Position numbers and translations under genes: made by a program
The notes under the pieces: model-generated
Seen by the model: the letters and a program-made list of their open reading frames with translations, nothing else
What the model was told of the DNA's origin: nothing
The model's database searches: none
From: Actinomycetota bacterium
GTDB taxonomy: Bacteria > Actinomycetota > Actinomycetes > S36-B12 > FW305-bin1
NCBI GenBank assembly: GCA_004297305.1
Contig: SCTR01000010.1
Location: 277,921-341,920, forward strand
Length of the DNA: 64,000 nt
Reading direction: 5' to 3'
In this document: positions 9,757 to 20,404 of the stretch, one piece after another
Numbering within the stretch: the first letter of the stretch is position 1
Layout: each line of letters begins with the position of its first letter

Positions 9757-10773
9757 ATGACACCGAGCAAAGCGGCCGTTCGGGAAGCGCCCGACCGCAA
9801 CCTGGCCCTTGAACTGGTCCGGGTGACCGAAGCCGCCGCCATGTCTGCTGCCCGTTGGGTGGGTCGCGGCGACAAGAACGGCGCTGACGGGGCCGCGGTG
9901 AACGCGATGCGGGCGCTGGTCGGCAGTGTGTCGATGAACGGCGTCGTGGTCATCGGAGAGGGAGAGAAGGACGCGGCTCCCATGCTGTTCAACGGCGAGC
10001 GCGTCGGCGACGGCACCGGACCGGAGTGCGACGTCGCAGTCGACCCGATCGACGGGACGACGCTGGCAGCCAAGGGCATGCCCAACGCGATCTCGGTGAT
10101 CGCCGTCGCCGAGCGGGGCGCGATGTACGACCCGAGCGCGGTCTTCTACATGGAGAAGCTGGTGACCGGGCCGCTGGCGGCGGACCTCGTCGACATCACC
10201 GCGCCGGTCAAGACCAACCTGCGCCGGATCGCCAAGGCCAAGGGCGAGCGCATCGCCGACCTGACCGTCTGCGTCCTGGACCGGCCCCGGCACGAGGGCC
10301 TGGTCCGCAACATCCGGCAGGCCGGCGCACGCATCAAGTTCATCAGCGACGGCGACGTCGCCGGCGCGATCATGGCCGCCCGCGACGGCACGGGCGTCGA
10401 CCTGCTGATCGGCATCGGCGGTACGCCTGAAGGGGTCATCGCGGCGGCGGCGATCACCTGCCTCGGCGGGACCATCCAGGCCAAGCTGTGGCCCCGCGAC
10501 GACGACGAGCGCCGCAAGGCACTGGACGCCGGTCACGACCTGGACCAGGTGCTGCTCACCGACGACCTGGTGACCGGCGACAACATCTTCTTCTGCGCGA
10601 CCGGCATCACCGACGGCGAGTTGGTCCGCGGTGTGCGCTACAGCGGCACCCAGGCCCGTACTCATTCGATTGTCATGCGCAGCAAGAGCGGGACGATCCG
10701 TGAGATCAAGAGCGAGCACCGGCTGGACAAGCTCGGCCTGTACTCCGCGGTGGATTTCGACGGCGGAGCCTGA
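9757..10773 (+). CDS. glpX: Fructose-1,6-bisphosphatase, class II
   Basis: The 338-residue protein hydrolyses fructose 1,6-bisphosphate in gluconeogenesis. Visible family motifs are [11 protein letters not shown] (metal site), [12 protein letters not shown] (the Li-sensitive phosphatase signature), IGIGGTPEG and the conserved C-terminal [12 protein letters not shown]. The length is normal. A GGAGGG site precedes the ATG. Two fumarase genes follow in the same direction, which groups gluconeogenesis with the reductive or oxidative C4 part of the TCA cycle. Confidence 0.97.
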   Translation: MTPSKAAVREAPDRNLALELVRVTEAAAMSAARWVGRGDKNGADGAAVNAMRALVGSVSMNGVVVIGEGEKDAAPMLFNGERVGDGTGPECDVAVDPIDGTTLAAKGMPNAISVIAVAERGAMYDPSAVFYMEKLVTGPLAADLVDITAPVKTNLRRIAKAKGERIADLTVCVLDRPRHEGLVRNIRQAGARIKFISDGDVAGAIMAARDGTGVDLLIGIGGTPEGVIAAAAITCLGGTIQAKLWPRDDDERRKALDAGHDLDQVLLTDDLVTGDNIFFCATGITDGELVRGVRYSGTQARTHSIVMRSKSGTIREIKSEHRLDKLGLYSAVDFDGGA

Positions 10774-10896
10774 TCGCTCCCGGAACGGGACCGCGCACCG
10801 GCCGCCCCGACGGACACGCAGCGGCCGCCTGGCCTGCGCCGGTGAGCGGCAGCCCCTGACGGGCGTGCCCGCGCCGGCCGTGCCTAGGCTGCGCGC

Positions 10897-12567
10897 ATGG
10901 CCGATTTCGCGTACTCCGACCTGCTGCCACTGGGACCCGACGAGACGTCGTACCGCCTCGTGACCGCCGACGGCGTCAGCACCGTCGAGGCGGCCGGTCG
11001 CACCTTCCTGCACGTCGAGCCCGAGGCCCTGCGGCTGCTGTCGTTCGAGGCCCTCCGCGACATTTCACACCTGCTGCGACCCACTCATCTGGCGCAGCTG
11101 CGCGCGATCCTCGACGACCCGGAAGCCAGTCCGAACGACCGGTTCGTCGCCCTGGATCTGCTCAAGAACGCCAACGTGAGCGCCGGCGGTGTGCTGCCGA
11201 TGTGTCAGGACACCGGTACGGCGATCGTCATGGGCAAGCGGGGCCAGCACGTGCTCACCCCCGGCGACGACGAGGCCGCCATCTCCCGGGGCATCTTCGA
11301 CGCCTACTCGACCCTGAACCTGCGGTATTCGCAGATGGCGCCGCTGACGATGTGGGACGAACGCAACACCGGGACGAATCTGCCCGCCCAGGTCGAGCTG
11401 TACGCCGACACCGCGCCGGGCCACGAGGCGGTGTACAAGCTGCTGTACATGGCCAAGGGCGGCGGCTCGGCGAACAAGAGCTACCTCTTCCAGGAGACCA
11501 AGGCAGTCCTCAACCCGAAGGCGTTCCGTACCTTCCTCGACGCGAAGCTGCGCAGCCTGGGAACCGCAGCGTGTCCGCCGTACCACTTGGCGGTCGTCGT
11601 CGGCGGGACGAGCGCGGAGTTCGCCCTCAAGACCGCGAAGTATGCGTCGGCCCACTACCTCGACACGCTGCCGGCGAGTGGATCGGCTGTCGGCCACGGC
11701 TTCCGCGACCACGAGATGGAGGCCGAGATCCTGCGGATGACGCAGGAGTTCGGTATCGGCGCGCAGTTCGGCGGCAAGTACTTCTGCCACGACGTCCGGG
11801 TCATCCGGCTCCCCCGCCACGGTGCGTCCTGCCCGGTCGCGATCGCGGTCTCCTGCTCGGCGGACCGGCAGGCCCTGGCCAAGATCACGGCCGAGGGCGT
11901 CTTCCTGGAGGAACTCGAGCACGATCCGGCGCGGTTCCTGCCCGACGTGACCGACGAGCACCTCGACGACGACGTCGTCCACATCGACCTGAACCGCCCG
12001 ATGGACGAGATCCGCGCCCAGCTCAGCACGCTGCCGGTCAAGACCCGGGTGTCGCTGCGCGGACCGCTGGTGGTGGCACGCGACATGGCCCACGCCCGGA
12101 TCCAGCAGATGCTCGACAACGGCGAACCCCTGCCGGCCTACCTGCGCGACCACGCCGTCTACTACGCCGGTCCGGCCAAGACGCCCGCCGGCTACGCCTC
12201 CGGTTCGTTCGGTCCCACCACCGCCGGCCGGATGGACGCGTACGTCGACAGCTTCCAGGCCGCGGGCGGCTCCATGGTCATGCTGGCCAAGGGCAACCGG
12301 AGCAAGGCGGTGACCGAAGCCTGCCAGCGGCACGGCGGGTTCTACCTGGGCTCCATCGGCGGTCCGGCGGCCCGACTGGCGCAGGACAACATCCGCAAGG
12401 TGGAGGTGCTCGACTTCCCCGATTACGGCATGGAAGCGGTCTGGCGGATCGAGGTCGAGGACTTCCCCGCGTTCGTCGTGGTGGACGACAAGGGCAACGA
12501 CTTCTTCGCCGAGACGATGCGTCCGACGACGCTGCGCATTCCGGTCGGGGCGCCCACCGGCGGTTGA
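10897..12567 (+). CDS. Fumarate hydratase, class I (iron-sulfur)
   Basis: The 556-residue protein is a dimeric-type class I fumarase, an oxygen-sensitive [4Fe-4S] enzyme that interconverts fumarate and malate. Cys103 ([11 protein letters not shown]), Cys226 (GTAACPPYH) and Cys320 (AIAVSC) sit where the cluster ligands of E. coli FumA lie. [12 protein letters not shown] and the C-terminal [12 protein letters not shown] swivel-domain block are present. The ATG at 10897 is 123 bases after glpX. An unrelated class II fumarase follows 80 bases downstream. Carrying both classes next to each other is unusual. Confidence 0.95.
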   Translation: MADFAYSDLLPLGPDETSYRLVTADGVSTVEAAGRTFLHVEPEALRLLSFEALRDISHLLRPTHLAQLRAILDDPEASPNDRFVALDLLKNANVSAGGVLPMCQDTGTAIVMGKRGQHVLTPGDDEAAISRGIFDAYSTLNLRYSQMAPLTMWDERNTGTNLPAQVELYADTAPGHEAVYKLLYMAKGGGSANKSYLFQETKAVLNPKAFRTFLDAKLRSLGTAACPPYHLAVVVGGTSAEFALKTAKYASAHYLDTLPASGSAVGHGFRDHEMEAEILRMTQEFGIGAQFGGKYFCHDVRVIRLPRHGASCPVAIAVSCSADRQALAKITAEGVFLEELEHDPARFLPDVTDEHLDDDVVHIDLNRPMDEIRAQLSTLPVKTRVSLRGPLVVARDMAHARIQQMLDNGEPLPAYLRDHAVYYAGPAKTPAGYASGSFGPTTAGRMDAYVDSFQAAGGSMVMLAKGNRSKAVTEACQRHGGFYLGSIGGPAARLAQDNIRKVEVLDFPDYGMEAVWRIEVEDFPAFVVVDDKGNDFFAETMRPTTLRIPVGAPTGG

Positions 12568-12575
12568 ACCGCCGG
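12557..12575 (+). terminator. Hairpin spanning the class I fumarase stop codon
   Basis: CCGGCGGTT-G-AACCGCCGG is a perfect 9-base inverted repeat whose centre is the TGA stop of the upstream gene. It has no T-run, so it may be a rho-dependent pause, an mRNA stability element, or only the result of a GC-rich stop context. Confidence 0.4.
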
Positions 12576-12647
12576 CTGACCGCGATCGGGCCGAATGCGG
12601 CCGCGTCGCTGGCGGCGGGAGCCGCGAATTCGCGCGACCATAGGGGC

Positions 12648-14057
12648 ATGGACGGCTCAGCGGGGCAGGACGTACGGGTGGAGCACGACAGCCTCGGTGA
12701 GGTCCGTGTGGCCGCCGGCGCGCTCTGGCGGGCGCAGACCCAGCGGGCTGTCGAGAACTTCCCGATCTCCGGCGAACCGCTTCCCTCGTCGTTGCTGCGA
12801 GCCCTTGCCCTGGTGAAATCCGCTGCGGCGCAGGTTAATGCCGAGCACGGTGTGCTGCCACGGGACGTCGCCGACGCGATCAGCGCCGCCGCCGATGAGA
12901 TCGTCGAGGGGGCCTACCCGGAGGCCTTCCCGGTCGACGTCTTCCAGACCGGCAGCGGGACCTCCACGAACATGAACGTGAACGAGGTCGTCGCGACCTT
13001 GGCCGAACGTCGGCTCCACCGACCGGTTCACGCCAACGACGACGTCAACGCGTCGCAGTCCAGCAATGACGTCTTCCCGACTGCCATTCACGTCGCCGCC
13101 GTGCAGGCTGTCGTGGACCGGCTGGTGCCGGCATTGGAGCATCTGGCGCACAGCCTGCGCGGCAAGGCCGAGCAGTATCGCGACGCGGTGAAGCCGGGCC
13201 GGACGCACCTGGTCGACGCGGCGCCCACGACGTTCGGTGCCGAGCTGAACGGCTACGCCACGTCGGTGGACCACGGCATCGCGCGTCTGCTGGCGACGTT
13301 GCCGCGGTTGGGCGAACTGCCGATCGGCGGTACGGCCGTCGGGACGGGCCTGAATGCGCCGAAGGGGTTCGGCGGCGAGGTGGCCCGGCGGCTGGCGGCG
13401 CGGACCGGGCTGCCGCTGCGGGAGGCCCGCGACCACGCGGAGGCGGCCGGCGGCCGCGATGGCCTCGTCGAGCTGTCCGGCCAGCTGCGCACGGTCGCCA
13501 TCTCGCTGACGAAGATCTGCGACGACCTGCGGTGGATGGCCTCGGGACCCAACGCCGGTCTCGCGGAGATCACGCTGCCGGCCCTGCAACCGGGCTCGTC
13601 GATCATGCCCGGGAAGGTGAACCCGGTCGTCCCGGAAGCCGTCATCGGCGTCTGCGCGGCCGTCATCGGCAACGACGCCACTGTCGCGTGGTCAGCAGCC
13701 CGCGGCTCGTTCGAGCTCAACGTCGTCATGCCGGTGATGGGACGCGCTGTGCTGCAGTCGGTCGACTGGCTCGCGGCGTCGGTGCGGCTGCTGGCCGACC
13801 GCTGCGTCGACGGGATCGTCGCCGACGTCGAACGCATGCGGGACCTGGCGACCTCCTCGGATGCCGTGGTGACGCCGCTGGCGACGCGACTCGGCTACGA
13901 CGAAGCCAGTTCGGTCGTCAAGGAGGCGCGTGCGACAGGCCAGAGCCTGCGTGCGGTCGTCCTGGCCCGCGGGCACGTCGACGCCGGACGGCTGACCGAC
14001 GCCGAGCTCGACGACCTGCTCGACGTACGGCGGATGGCCCGGCCGCACGACGACTGA
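12648..14057 (+). CDS. fumC: Fumarate hydratase, class II
   Basis: The 469-residue protein is the oxygen-stable, metal-free fumarase of the aspartase/fumarase superfamily. Its signature [11 protein letters not shown] lies near residue 318; the [14 protein letters not shown] and [15 protein letters not shown] substrate blocks are also present. The ATG at 12648 starts the gene; the frame happens to stay open far upstream, but that part is antisense-like noise within the class I gene. It does the same reaction as its upstream neighbour, so the pair probably divides the work by oxygen or iron supply. Confidence 0.96.
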   Translation: MDGSAGQDVRVEHDSLGEVRVAAGALWRAQTQRAVENFPISGEPLPSSLLRALALVKSAAAQVNAEHGVLPRDVADAISAAADEIVEGAYPEAFPVDVFQTGSGTSTNMNVNEVVATLAERRLHRPVHANDDVNASQSSNDVFPTAIHVAAVQAVVDRLVPALEHLAHSLRGKAEQYRDAVKPGRTHLVDAAPTTFGAELNGYATSVDHGIARLLATLPRLGELPIGGTAVGTGLNAPKGFGGEVARRLAARTGLPLREARDHAEAAGGRDGLVELSGQLRTVAISLTKICDDLRWMASGPNAGLAEITLPALQPGSSIMPGKVNPVVPEAVIGVCAAVIGNDATVAWSAARGSFELNVVMPVMGRAVLQSVDWLAASVRLLADRCVDGIVADVERMRDLATSSDAVVTPLATRLGYDEASSVVKEARATGQSLRAVVLARGHVDAGRLTDAELDDLLDVRRMARPHDD

Positions 14058-14068
14058 GCCACGCCCGA

Positions 14069-14108
14069 TCAGCAGCAGCCGACGCGGGTCAGCAGCAGCC
14101 GGCCGAGG
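14069..14108. repeat. 20-bp tandem repeat behind fumC
   Basis: Two units of 20 bases begin TCAGCAGCAGCCG at 14069 and 14089, and a third, broken unit begins TCAGGAAGC at 14109. The array lies between the convergent ends of fumC and the transglycosylase gene. No hairpin with a T-run is present. Confidence 0.75.
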
Positions 14109-14177
14109 TCAGGAAGCGACAGGCGGCCAGGCGGCCGCGTCGGAGAGAGCCGGCGAGGCCAGGAGGAACCGGCGGGG

Positions 14178-14897
14178 TCAGTACCAGTGGTGCGAGCGCC
14201 AGAACGACCACGCCTTGGCCGGGGTGCCGTAGCGAGCGCGGATGTAGCGCAGTCCCACCTCGACCTGGATCTCGGGCGAGGCCATGTACTGCGCGACGGT
14301 GTAGCCGTTGCCACGGACCACCGCAGCCGACGTCTGCGGAATCCCGAGGTATTTGCCGCTCGGGTTGCGGGCCTTGTGACGCCAGGAACTCTCGCGCTGC
14401 CACATCGCCACGAGCGCGGTGTACTGCGCGCCGTCCCAGCGGTACTTGCGACCCATGTACTGCCGGGCATACCAGCGGTTGTACGTCGCTGTCCCGAAGC
14501 GGGCGGGCGCCAAGGACCGAACCGTGCGCAACGCCGACTTGGAGGTCTTGGTCGTGAAAACTGCTTGCGGCACAACGGCTGCGCCGGCGGTAGAGCCGGT
14601 CGTGACCGCCGCGGTCAAGGTTGCCGTGGTCGACGTTGCCGTGGCCGACGTTGCCGTGGTCACCGTCGCCGTGGTCGACGACGGTGCGGTCAAGGCCGAC
14701 GTGGTTGATGCCGGAGCGGTCAGTGGGGCGGCTACCAGGCCAGTGGACGGTGGGGCCGCAGCGTCGGTAGCTGACGTCGCGGCCGGCTCGGTCGCATCGA
14801 CGGCGGCAGCGTCCGCCGACGCCTGTGCCACGAGGGCGCCAGCGCCGACTGTCAGGGCGGTCGCGACGGCCAGGCCTCGCAGGGCTTGCTTGGACAC
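14178..14897 (-). CDS. Secreted transglycosylase-like protein
   Basis: The 239-residue protein begins with a signal peptide (SKQALRGLAVATALTVGAGA, cleavage near ASA at about residue 28). A Thr/Ala/Ser-rich linker of about 95 residues follows, with a lysozyme-like C-terminal domain (about 150-239). This domain contains MWQRESSW, where the Glu is the likely catalytic acid, NPSGKYLGIPQ, and an IRARYGTPAKAWSFW end. Such proteins cut or remodel peptidoglycan outside the cell. The GTG at 14897 follows a GAGGAAGGG site. A 446-base untranslated region lies upstream, unusually long for this genome. Confidence 0.85.
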   Translation of the reverse strand: MSKQALRGLAVATALTVGAGALVAQASADAAAVDATEPAATSATDAAAPPSTGLVAAPLTAPASTTSALTAPSSTTATVTTATSATATSTTATLTAAVTTGSTAGAAVVPQAVFTTKTSKSALRTVRSLAPARFGTATYNRWYARQYMGRKYRWDGAQYTALVAMWQRESSWRHKARNPSGKYLGIPQTSAAVVRGNGYTVAQYMASPEIQVEVGLRYIRARYGTPAKAWSFWRSHHWY

Positions 14898-15343
14898 ACG
14901 TGTCCCTTCCTCGGACACGCCCCCTGGTGGGCGAGTCGACGGGGCCGCTGGCACAGGCAGGGCGTGAACGGGTCCAGGGTCGGCGCGCACGCACTGCACA
15001 GGCCCCCGCAGGGGCGGCGCGGGCACCATCGATCCGGCACGGGGCCGACTGACCGATCTGCCCGTCACGGGGCTCTTGATCGGGCTCTACCCTGCCGAGC
15101 AGGTCCCACAGCGCCAAGACCATGGGCCGTGAGGAGGACCACTCACCGGCGCTTCATTTCACGACTAATCGGACATCTAGGGGAGAACTACCCCTGATAT
15201 CGGCGAATTCCTGTGACGTGTTGCACAGCCGTGTGTCCACATGGCGGACGACAGATCTCGACATTCGCTCACGGCGTGTCGCACTGTCGTCACGGCCGGT
15301 AGAACTTGGTGACGAAAGTCGGTCTCGGCCAGGCCATTCAGCC
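14898..15343. other. Long leader/intergenic region, no gene
   Basis: These 446 bases separate the end of phoH from the transglycosylase start, both on the minus strand, so they must hold the transglycosylase promoter. The half nearest the gene is very GC-rich; the distal part (about 15150-15300) is less so and contains a short inverted repeat, AGGGG-AGAACTA-CCCCT, at 15178-15194. Cell-wall hydrolase genes of this phylum often carry a c-di-AMP riboswitch, but I could not match its conserved core here. Confidence 0.5.
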
Positions 15344-16681
15344 TCAGCCGAGATCAGTGCCCACGTCACCCAGCATCTCGGTCACCAGCGCGGCGATCGG
15401 CGATCGCTCGGACCGGGTCAGCGTGACATGCGCGAACAGCGGATGGCCTTTGAGCTTCTCAACGACGGCGACGACGCCGTCATGTCGGCCCACCCGCAGG
15501 TTGTCGCGCTGAGCGACATCGTGTGTCAGCACGACCCGGGAATCCCGGCCGATGCGCGACAACACCGTGAGCAGGACGTTGCGCTCCAACGACTGTGCTT
15601 CGTCGACGATGACGAAGGCATCGTGCAGCGAACGCCCGCGGATATGTGTCAGCGGCAGGACCTCGAGCATCCCGCGATCGACAATCTCCTCCACAACCTC
15701 CTGTGTCGCAAGGGCTCCCAGTGTGTCAAAGACCGCCTGCGCCCACGGCGACATCTTCTCGTGCTCGGTACCCGGCAGGTAGCCGAGATCCTGACCACCG
15801 ACGGCAAACAGCGGGCGGAACACCACGACCTTGCGGTGCTGTTCCCGTTCCAACACCGATTCCAGTCCCGCACACAACGCCAGCGCGCTCTTGCCGGTAC
15901 CCGCGCGACCACCGAGCGAGACGATCCCGATCTCCGGGTCGAGCAGCAGGTCCAGCGCGATCCGTTGTTCAGCGCTGCGACCGTGCAGGCCGAACGCTTC
16001 CCGGTCACCCCGGACCAAGCGAATCTGCTTGTCAGCAGTGACCCGACCGAGGCCGTGCCCACGCTCGCTGACCAGCACGATGCCGGTGTTGCACGGCAGA
16101 TCACGGGCTTCGGCCAGGTCGATCCGCTCGTCCTGGAAGAGCCGGTCCAGGTCGTGTCCGGCGATGTCGAGTTCGACCATCCCGGTCCAGCCGGACTCGA
16201 CCACCAGTTCCGCCCGGTATTCCTCGGCGGTCAATCCCACCGCGGACGCCTTGACCCGCATCGGCAGGTCCTTGCTCACCACGACGACGTCGTCACCGTC
16301 GGCAGCCAGGTTGCGGGCGACCGCGAGGATGCGAGTGTCGTTGTCCCCCAGGTGGAATCCCTTCGGCAGGATCGTTGGATCGGTGTGATTGAGTTCGACC
16401 CGGATCGTGCCGCCGGCAGTTCCCACCGGGATGGCCTGGTCGAGCCGGCCGTGCTCGACCCGCAGATCGTCGAGCAGGCGCAGCGCACTGCGCGCGAAGA
16501 AGCCGAGTTCCGGATGGGTGCGCTTGGCCTCGAGCTCGGTGATGACCACGACCGGGACCACGACTTCGTGTTCGTCGAAGCGCAACAACGCGTTCGGGTC
16601 TGACAACAGCACGCTGGTGTCGATGACGTAGGTACGGCGACTGCCAGCGGCTCGCGAAGCGTTGCGGTGCGCAGTGGGCAC
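15344..16681 (-). CDS. PhoH-family protein with N-terminal PIN domain (PhoH2)
   Basis: The 445-residue protein joins a PIN nuclease domain (about 15-165, opening [15 protein letters not shown] with further acidic residues) to a PhoH ATPase domain. The ATPase has Walker [13 protein letters not shown] near residue 265 and Walker [11 protein letters not shown]. This fusion is the PhoH2 type, reported as a sequence-specific RNA helicase and nuclease in mycobacteria. The start is placed at GTG 16681, which has a perfect GGAGG five bases upstream; earlier in-frame starts would add about 42 disordered residues. The neighbour upstream is an isoprenyl transferase. Confidence 0.92.
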   Translation of the reverse strand: MPTAHRNASRAAGSRRTYVIDTSVLLSDPNALLRFDEHEVVVPVVVITELEAKRTHPELGFFARSALRLLDDLRVEHGRLDQAIPVGTAGGTIRVELNHTDPTILPKGFHLGDNDTRILAVARNLAADGDDVVVVSKDLPMRVKASAVGLTAEEYRAELVVESGWTGMVELDIAGHDLDRLFQDERIDLAEARDLPCNTGIVLVSERGHGLGRVTADKQIRLVRGDREAFGLHGRSAEQRIALDLLLDPEIGIVSLGGRAGTGKSALALCAGLESVLEREQHRKVVVFRPLFAVGGQDLGYLPGTEHEKMSPWAQAVFDTLGALATQEVVEEIVDRGMLEVLPLTHIRGRSLHDAFVIVDEAQSLERNVLLTVLSRIGRDSRVVLTHDVAQRDNLRVGRHDGVVAVVEKLKGHPLFAHVTLTRSERSPIAALVTEMLGDVGTDLG

Positions 16682-16835
16682 ATCGGCCTCCGGTGTCGGG
16701 GGGCCGGCCGGGCGCCGGCCCGATGACGTGACGCTAGGCGCATCGAACGTCGCCGAACGACCGCCACGCCGGGCGGCAGGTGACATCGAGATGAACGGCT
16801 GCCTCACAACACCCAGCAGTCACGCTGCCTGGCCG

Positions 16836-17597
16836 TCAGGAGCCGTAGCGGCGCTCCCGGTCGGCGTACGCCCGAAGGGCCCGGACGAAGTCGACCTCGC
16901 GGAAGTCGGGCCAGAACGCTTCGCAGAAGTAGAACTCCGAATGAGCGCTCTGCCACAGCAGGAAACCGGACAGCCGTTGCTCGCCGGAGGTGCGGATCAC
17001 CAGGTCCGGGTCGGGCTGGCCCTTGGTGTACAGGTGTTCGGCGATGTGCTCGACGTCCAGCAGCGCTGCGAGGTCGTCGAGGCTGGTGCCACGCTCGGCG
17101 TGCTGTTGCAGCAGCGCACGAACCGCGTCGACCACCTCCCGTCGACCGCCGTACCCGACCGCGACGTTGACCAGCGGGCCGCGTACGCCGGCGGTGGTCT
17201 CCTGAGCGTCCTTGAGCAGGGCCGTCGTCGACGACGGCAACAGGTCCAGCGCGCCGACCGGGTTGACCCGCCAGCGGCGGGCGGCCGCCAGGTGGCGCAC
17301 GGTGTCTTCGATGATCCCGAGAAGCTGCGTCAGCTCCTGCGGGGGACGCGCCAGGTTGTCCGTCGACAGCAACCACAGCGTGACGACCTCGATGTGCAGG
17401 CTCTCGCACCAGCCGAGCAGTTCGTCGATCTTCGCCGCGCCAGCGCGGTGCCCTTCCGCGGACGAGGAACTCCGCTCGCTGGCCCAGCGCCGGTTGCCGT
17501 CGAGGATCACTCCGACGTGGCGGGGCAGCTGCGCCGGGTCGAGGTCGGCACGAAGGCGGCGGAGGTAGGCGCGGTAGACCAGATCCGACAGCGCCAT
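16836..17597 (-). CDS. uppS: Isoprenyl transferase (cis-prenyl diphosphate synthase)
   Basis: The 253-residue protein has the cis-prenyltransferase motifs: HVGVILDGNRRWA (P-loop and catalytic Asp, about 27-39), a TLWLLSTDN block, VNVAVGYGGRREV and the C-terminal DLVIRTSGEQRLSGFLLWQ. Actinobacteria usually have two such enzymes. The length and position resemble the short-chain Z,E-farnesyl type of the mycobacterial phoH region rather than the longer decaprenyl synthase. That choice is inference. The product feeds lipid-carrier synthesis for the cell wall. Confidence 0.93.
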   Translation of the reverse strand: MALSDLVYRAYLRRLRADLDPAQLPRHVGVILDGNRRWASERSSSSAEGHRAGAAKIDELLGWCESLHIEVVTLWLLSTDNLARPPQELTQLLGIIEDTVRHLAAARRWRVNPVGALDLLPSSTTALLKDAQETTAGVRGPLVNVAVGYGGRREVVDAVRALLQQHAERGTSLDDLAALLDVEHIAEHLYTKGQPDPDLVIRTSGEQRLSGFLLWQSAHSEFYFCEAFWPDFREVDFVRALRAYADRERRYGS

Positions 17598-17681
17598 GGG
17601 GCGAAGGCTACCGCCGCCGCCTGCGGGAAACCCTGTCGTGCACGCCAGAGCACGCGTTCGGCCCTGAACCCAGGAGGTCGT

Positions 17682-18203
17682 TCAGGCGGCGTCGGGACCC
17701 TGCGACCGGACGCGCTCGACGGCGGCCATGGCCTCGCGCAGTTCGGCCAGCCACGTCTGTTCGTGACGGCCGACCAGCCGCACGGACCAGGCCAGCGCGT
17801 CGGACCTGGAGCGGGCGACGCCGGCCTGCACCAACGTGTCGAGCACGAGACGGTCCTGCTGCCGCAGTCGCGTCATGACCGGGACCGACAGGGTCGTGAA
17901 CAGCTCGCGACGACCGTCGCAGTCGACACCCCAGGCCACCTTGCGACCCGTGCGGTGCTCCAGCTCGCGGGCGATGTCGATGCGTTGCGGTCGGGTGCGT
18001 TCGCGGAACTCCTTGGTGCGGCCGGCGGCGGCCGCAGTGCGCTCGGCCTCCGAAGCTCCGGCAGCCAGCTCGACCGGCCGGAGCCGGCCGACGACGGTGA
18101 TCTCTTCCCGGTCGACGACCACCTCGAGGTCACCGTCGAACCAGTCCTGCGGCACGCGGCCGGTGAGCCAGCCCCGTACTTGGTCGGTGAGGTGCTGAGT
18201 CAT
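17682..18203 (-). CDS. Conserved hypothetical protein
   Basis: The 173-residue soluble protein was not matched to a named family. It begins with an amphipathic helix, then a beta-rich stretch (DLEVVVDREEITVVGRLR) and a helical C-terminal half. Its end (SRSDALAWSVRLVGRHEQTWLAELREAM) looks like a short helix-turn-helix or ribbon-helix-helix. It lies 18 bases from the DUF255 gene's stop on the same strand, so it is upstream of the isoprenyl transferase and downstream of that gene in one direction of transcription. A DNA-binding role is only a guess. Confidence 0.65.
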   Translation of the reverse strand: MTQHLTDQVRGWLTGRVPQDWFDGDLEVVVDREEITVVGRLRPVELAAGASEAERTAAAAGRTKEFRERTRPQRIDIARELEHRTGRKVAWGVDCDGRRELFTTLSVPVMTRLRQQDRLVLDTLVQAGVARSRSDALAWSVRLVGRHEQTWLAELREAMAAVERVRSQGPDAA

Positions 18204-18221
18204 AGCGCGATGATTACACGA

Positions 18222-20294
18222 TTACGTCGATGCAGGAAGGCCCGGCGGGCGCCCCGGTTCGGGCAGCGCGCCGACCTGGGCGGCCAACTGTCCGACGTCG
18301 GCGGTCGGCGCCTGGCAGCTGAAGTCGCGGCAGACGTACGCCGTCGCCCCATCGGCCAGCAGCGGACGGCCGACCACCAGGGCGGCTGCGGATTGGTCGG
18401 CGCCCGGAGGGTCGGCGGCGGGTGGGGCCACGGCGACCACGAGCCCCGGCGCCGTCCCCATCAGGGCGGTGTGATGCAGCGCGGCCCGCGCCGGATCGTC
18501 CGGCCCCACGACAGCGACCTCCCGTGGCCCGTCCGCCCATGCCTCGGCGACCGCCAACCCCCAGCCGGCGAAGCGGGGTTGGCTGCGGCCGATCGCGGCG
18601 ACGACTCCCAGGGCCGCACCAGCGGCGTCGCGATGGGGAACGCTGCCGGTGAGAGCAGCGAACGTCAGCAGGGCGCCGGCCGCGGCGCTGCTGCCCGACG
18701 GAGTCGCGTTGTCCGCAGGGTCCTGGGGCCGCGCGACGAGTTCCTCTGCGTCCCAAGCGGTGTCGTAGAAGGCGCCGGTGTCGTCACGGAACTGGGACAG
18801 GACGACGTCGAGCAGCTGACCGGCCACCGTGAGCCAGCGCGGCCGCCCGGTGACCTGGTAGAGCGCCAGCAGTCCTTCGGCGACCCCGGCGTAGTCCTCC
18901 AGCACTCCGGCGTGCCGGCCGGCCGTCCCGTCGCGGGACACCCGGGCCAGTCGTACCCGGTCGGACTCCACGAGGTGGACGGCGACGAGCAGGTCAGCGG
19001 CTGCCGTTGCTGCGTCGAGGTACGCCGGAACTCCCAGCAGGGCACCAGCTTCGGCCAGCGCCGCGATCGCCAGTCCGTTCCAGCCGGCGACGACCTTGTC
19101 GTCGCGGGCCGGCTGCGGCCGTCCGGCGCGCGCGGCGAGCAACCGTTGCCGCACGGACTCCCATCGCACGCTGTCCTGGGGATCGGCCGGCAGTTGCAGC
19201 ACCGAGCTGCCGCCCTCGAAGGTGCCGGTGGTCGTCACCTCCAGCAGTCGTGCGGCCCACGCGGCGTCGGCCGTCCCGAGCGCGGCGGCCAGTTGCTCCT
19301 GGGTCCACACATACGTCGACCCTTCGAGGCCGGCCGCATCGGCGTCGAGGGCCGATGCGAAGCCGCCCTGCTCGGTCCGCAACTCCCGCAGCAGGAAGTC
19401 CGCGGTCTCCCGGCTCACCCTCTCCGCCAGTCGGTGGCCGGTGGCACGCCACCAGTGCAGGTAAACCCGAAGCAGCAATGCGTTGTCGTACAACATCTTC
19501 TCGAAATGCGGCACCGTCCATGAGCGGTCGACGGCGTACCGGGCGAAGCCGCCGCCGAGCTGGTCGTACATCCCGCCGCGTGCCATCGCCTCGCAGGTGG
19601 CGCTGACAATCGCCAGGGCACGCCGGTCGCCGACTCGGCCATGATGACGGAGCAGGAACTCCAGCACCATGGACGGCGGGAACTTCGGCGCACCGCCGAA
19701 CCCGGCGAACTGTGCGTCGTACTGCGAGGCGAGGACCGCGACCGCCTCGTCGAGCAAGGCAGCATCGGGTGGCCCACCGGTCACCGCCGGAATCTGCTGA
19801 CGGGACAGCAGATCGCGGATGTCCGCGGCCGAACCGCGGACCGCGTCCCGACGATCGCGCCACGCATCGTCGACGGCGAGCAGGACCTGGGTGAACGCCG
19901 GCGAACCTGCGCGCGGTTCCCGCGGCCAGTACGTCCCGGCGTAGAACGGTGATCCGTCATGATCGACGAACACGGTCATCGGCCAGCCCCCGTGACCGGT
20001 CAGCGCCTGAGTCGCGCGCATGTACACCGCGTCGACATCGGGACGCTCCTCCCGATCGACCTTGACGCTGACGAACCGTGCATTCATGAGCCCGGCGGTG
20101 GCCGCATCCTCGAAGGACTCGTGCGCCATGACATGGCACCAGTGGCACGCGGCGTACCCGACGCTCAGCAGGATCGGTACGTCGCGGCGCTTGGCCTCCG
20201 CGAACGCCTCGGGTCCCCACTCCCACCAATCCACCGGATTCTCCGCGTGCTGGAGCAGGTACGGACTTGTCGCCGATGCGAGTCGGTTGGCCAT
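18222..20294 (-). CDS. DUF255 thioredoxin-fold protein (YyaL/SPATA20 family)
   Basis: The 690-residue protein is full length for its family. The N-terminal DUF255 thioredoxin domain (about 1-165) contains [25 protein letters not shown] with the C-x-x-C pair, DREERPD and GGWPMTVF. The rest is an (alpha/alpha)6 barrel related to N-acylglucosamine 2-epimerases ([22 protein letters not shown]). The substrate is unknown. The ATG at 20294 follows an AGGAG site. Part of its N-terminal coding region, bases 20134-20268, occurs again at 22549-22681 in a broken copy on the far side of the adjacent island. Confidence 0.93.
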   Translation of the reverse strand: MANRLASATSPYLLQHAENPVDWWEWGPEAFAEAKRRDVPILLSVGYAACHWCHVMAHESFEDAATAGLMNARFVSVKVDREERPDVDAVYMRATQALTGHGGWPMTVFVDHDGSPFYAGTYWPREPRAGSPAFTQVLLAVDDAWRDRRDAVRGSAADIRDLLSRQQIPAVTGGPPDAALLDEAVAVLASQYDAQFAGFGGAPKFPPSMVLEFLLRHHGRVGDRRALAIVSATCEAMARGGMYDQLGGGFARYAVDRSWTVPHFEKMLYDNALLLRVYLHWWRATGHRLAERVSRETADFLLRELRTEQGGFASALDADAAGLEGSTYVWTQEQLAAALGTADAAWAARLLEVTTTGTFEGGSSVLQLPADPQDSVRWESVRQRLLAARAGRPQPARDDKVVAGWNGLAIAALAEAGALLGVPAYLDAATAAADLLVAVHLVESDRVRLARVSRDGTAGRHAGVLEDYAGVAEGLLALYQVTGRPRWLTVAGQLLDVVLSQFRDDTGAFYDTAWDAEELVARPQDPADNATPSGSSAAAGALLTFAALTGSVPHRDAAGAALGVVAAIGRSQPRFAGWGLAVAEAWADGPREVAVVGPDDPARAALHHTALMGTAPGLVVAVAPPAADPPGADQSAAALVVGRPLLADGATAYVCRDFSCQAPTADVGQLAAQVGALPEPGRPPGLPAST
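20134..20268. repeat. Direct repeat, intact copy inside the DUF255 gene
   Basis: This stretch of the DUF255 coding region (about codons 9-53) recurs in the same orientation at 22549-22681. Over the 103 aligned columns 20166-20268 versus 22579-22681 I count 6 mismatches, about 94 percent identity; the remaining left part aligns with small gaps. The two copies bound a 2.3-kb block that holds broken mobile-element genes. Confidence 0.9.
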
Positions 20295-20404
20295 GTCCTG
20301 TCACTCCTGCCAGTGGTGTTTGCATGAGAGATCCTTGAATGATGTTTCCGTGGAGGCCCTCTGCCCGGCATGTCGAGCGGAGTCCCGACTCCAGCCTAGG
20401 AGAG

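Noticed and set aside
11202..12647. Very long frame continuing upstream of fumC within the class I fumarase gene
   Set aside because: The upstream 480 codons are Arg/Gly/Pro-rich noise in a shifted frame of a clear class I fumarase; only the part from 12648 on is fumC.
14898..15343. c-di-AMP (ydaO-type) riboswitch
   Set aside because: Position fits, but I could not align the conserved core; only a covariance search could settle it.
16662..19523. A plus-strand frame of about 950 codons over uppS and the DUF255 gene
   Set aside because: It is antisense to three well-supported genes and shows no family pattern.
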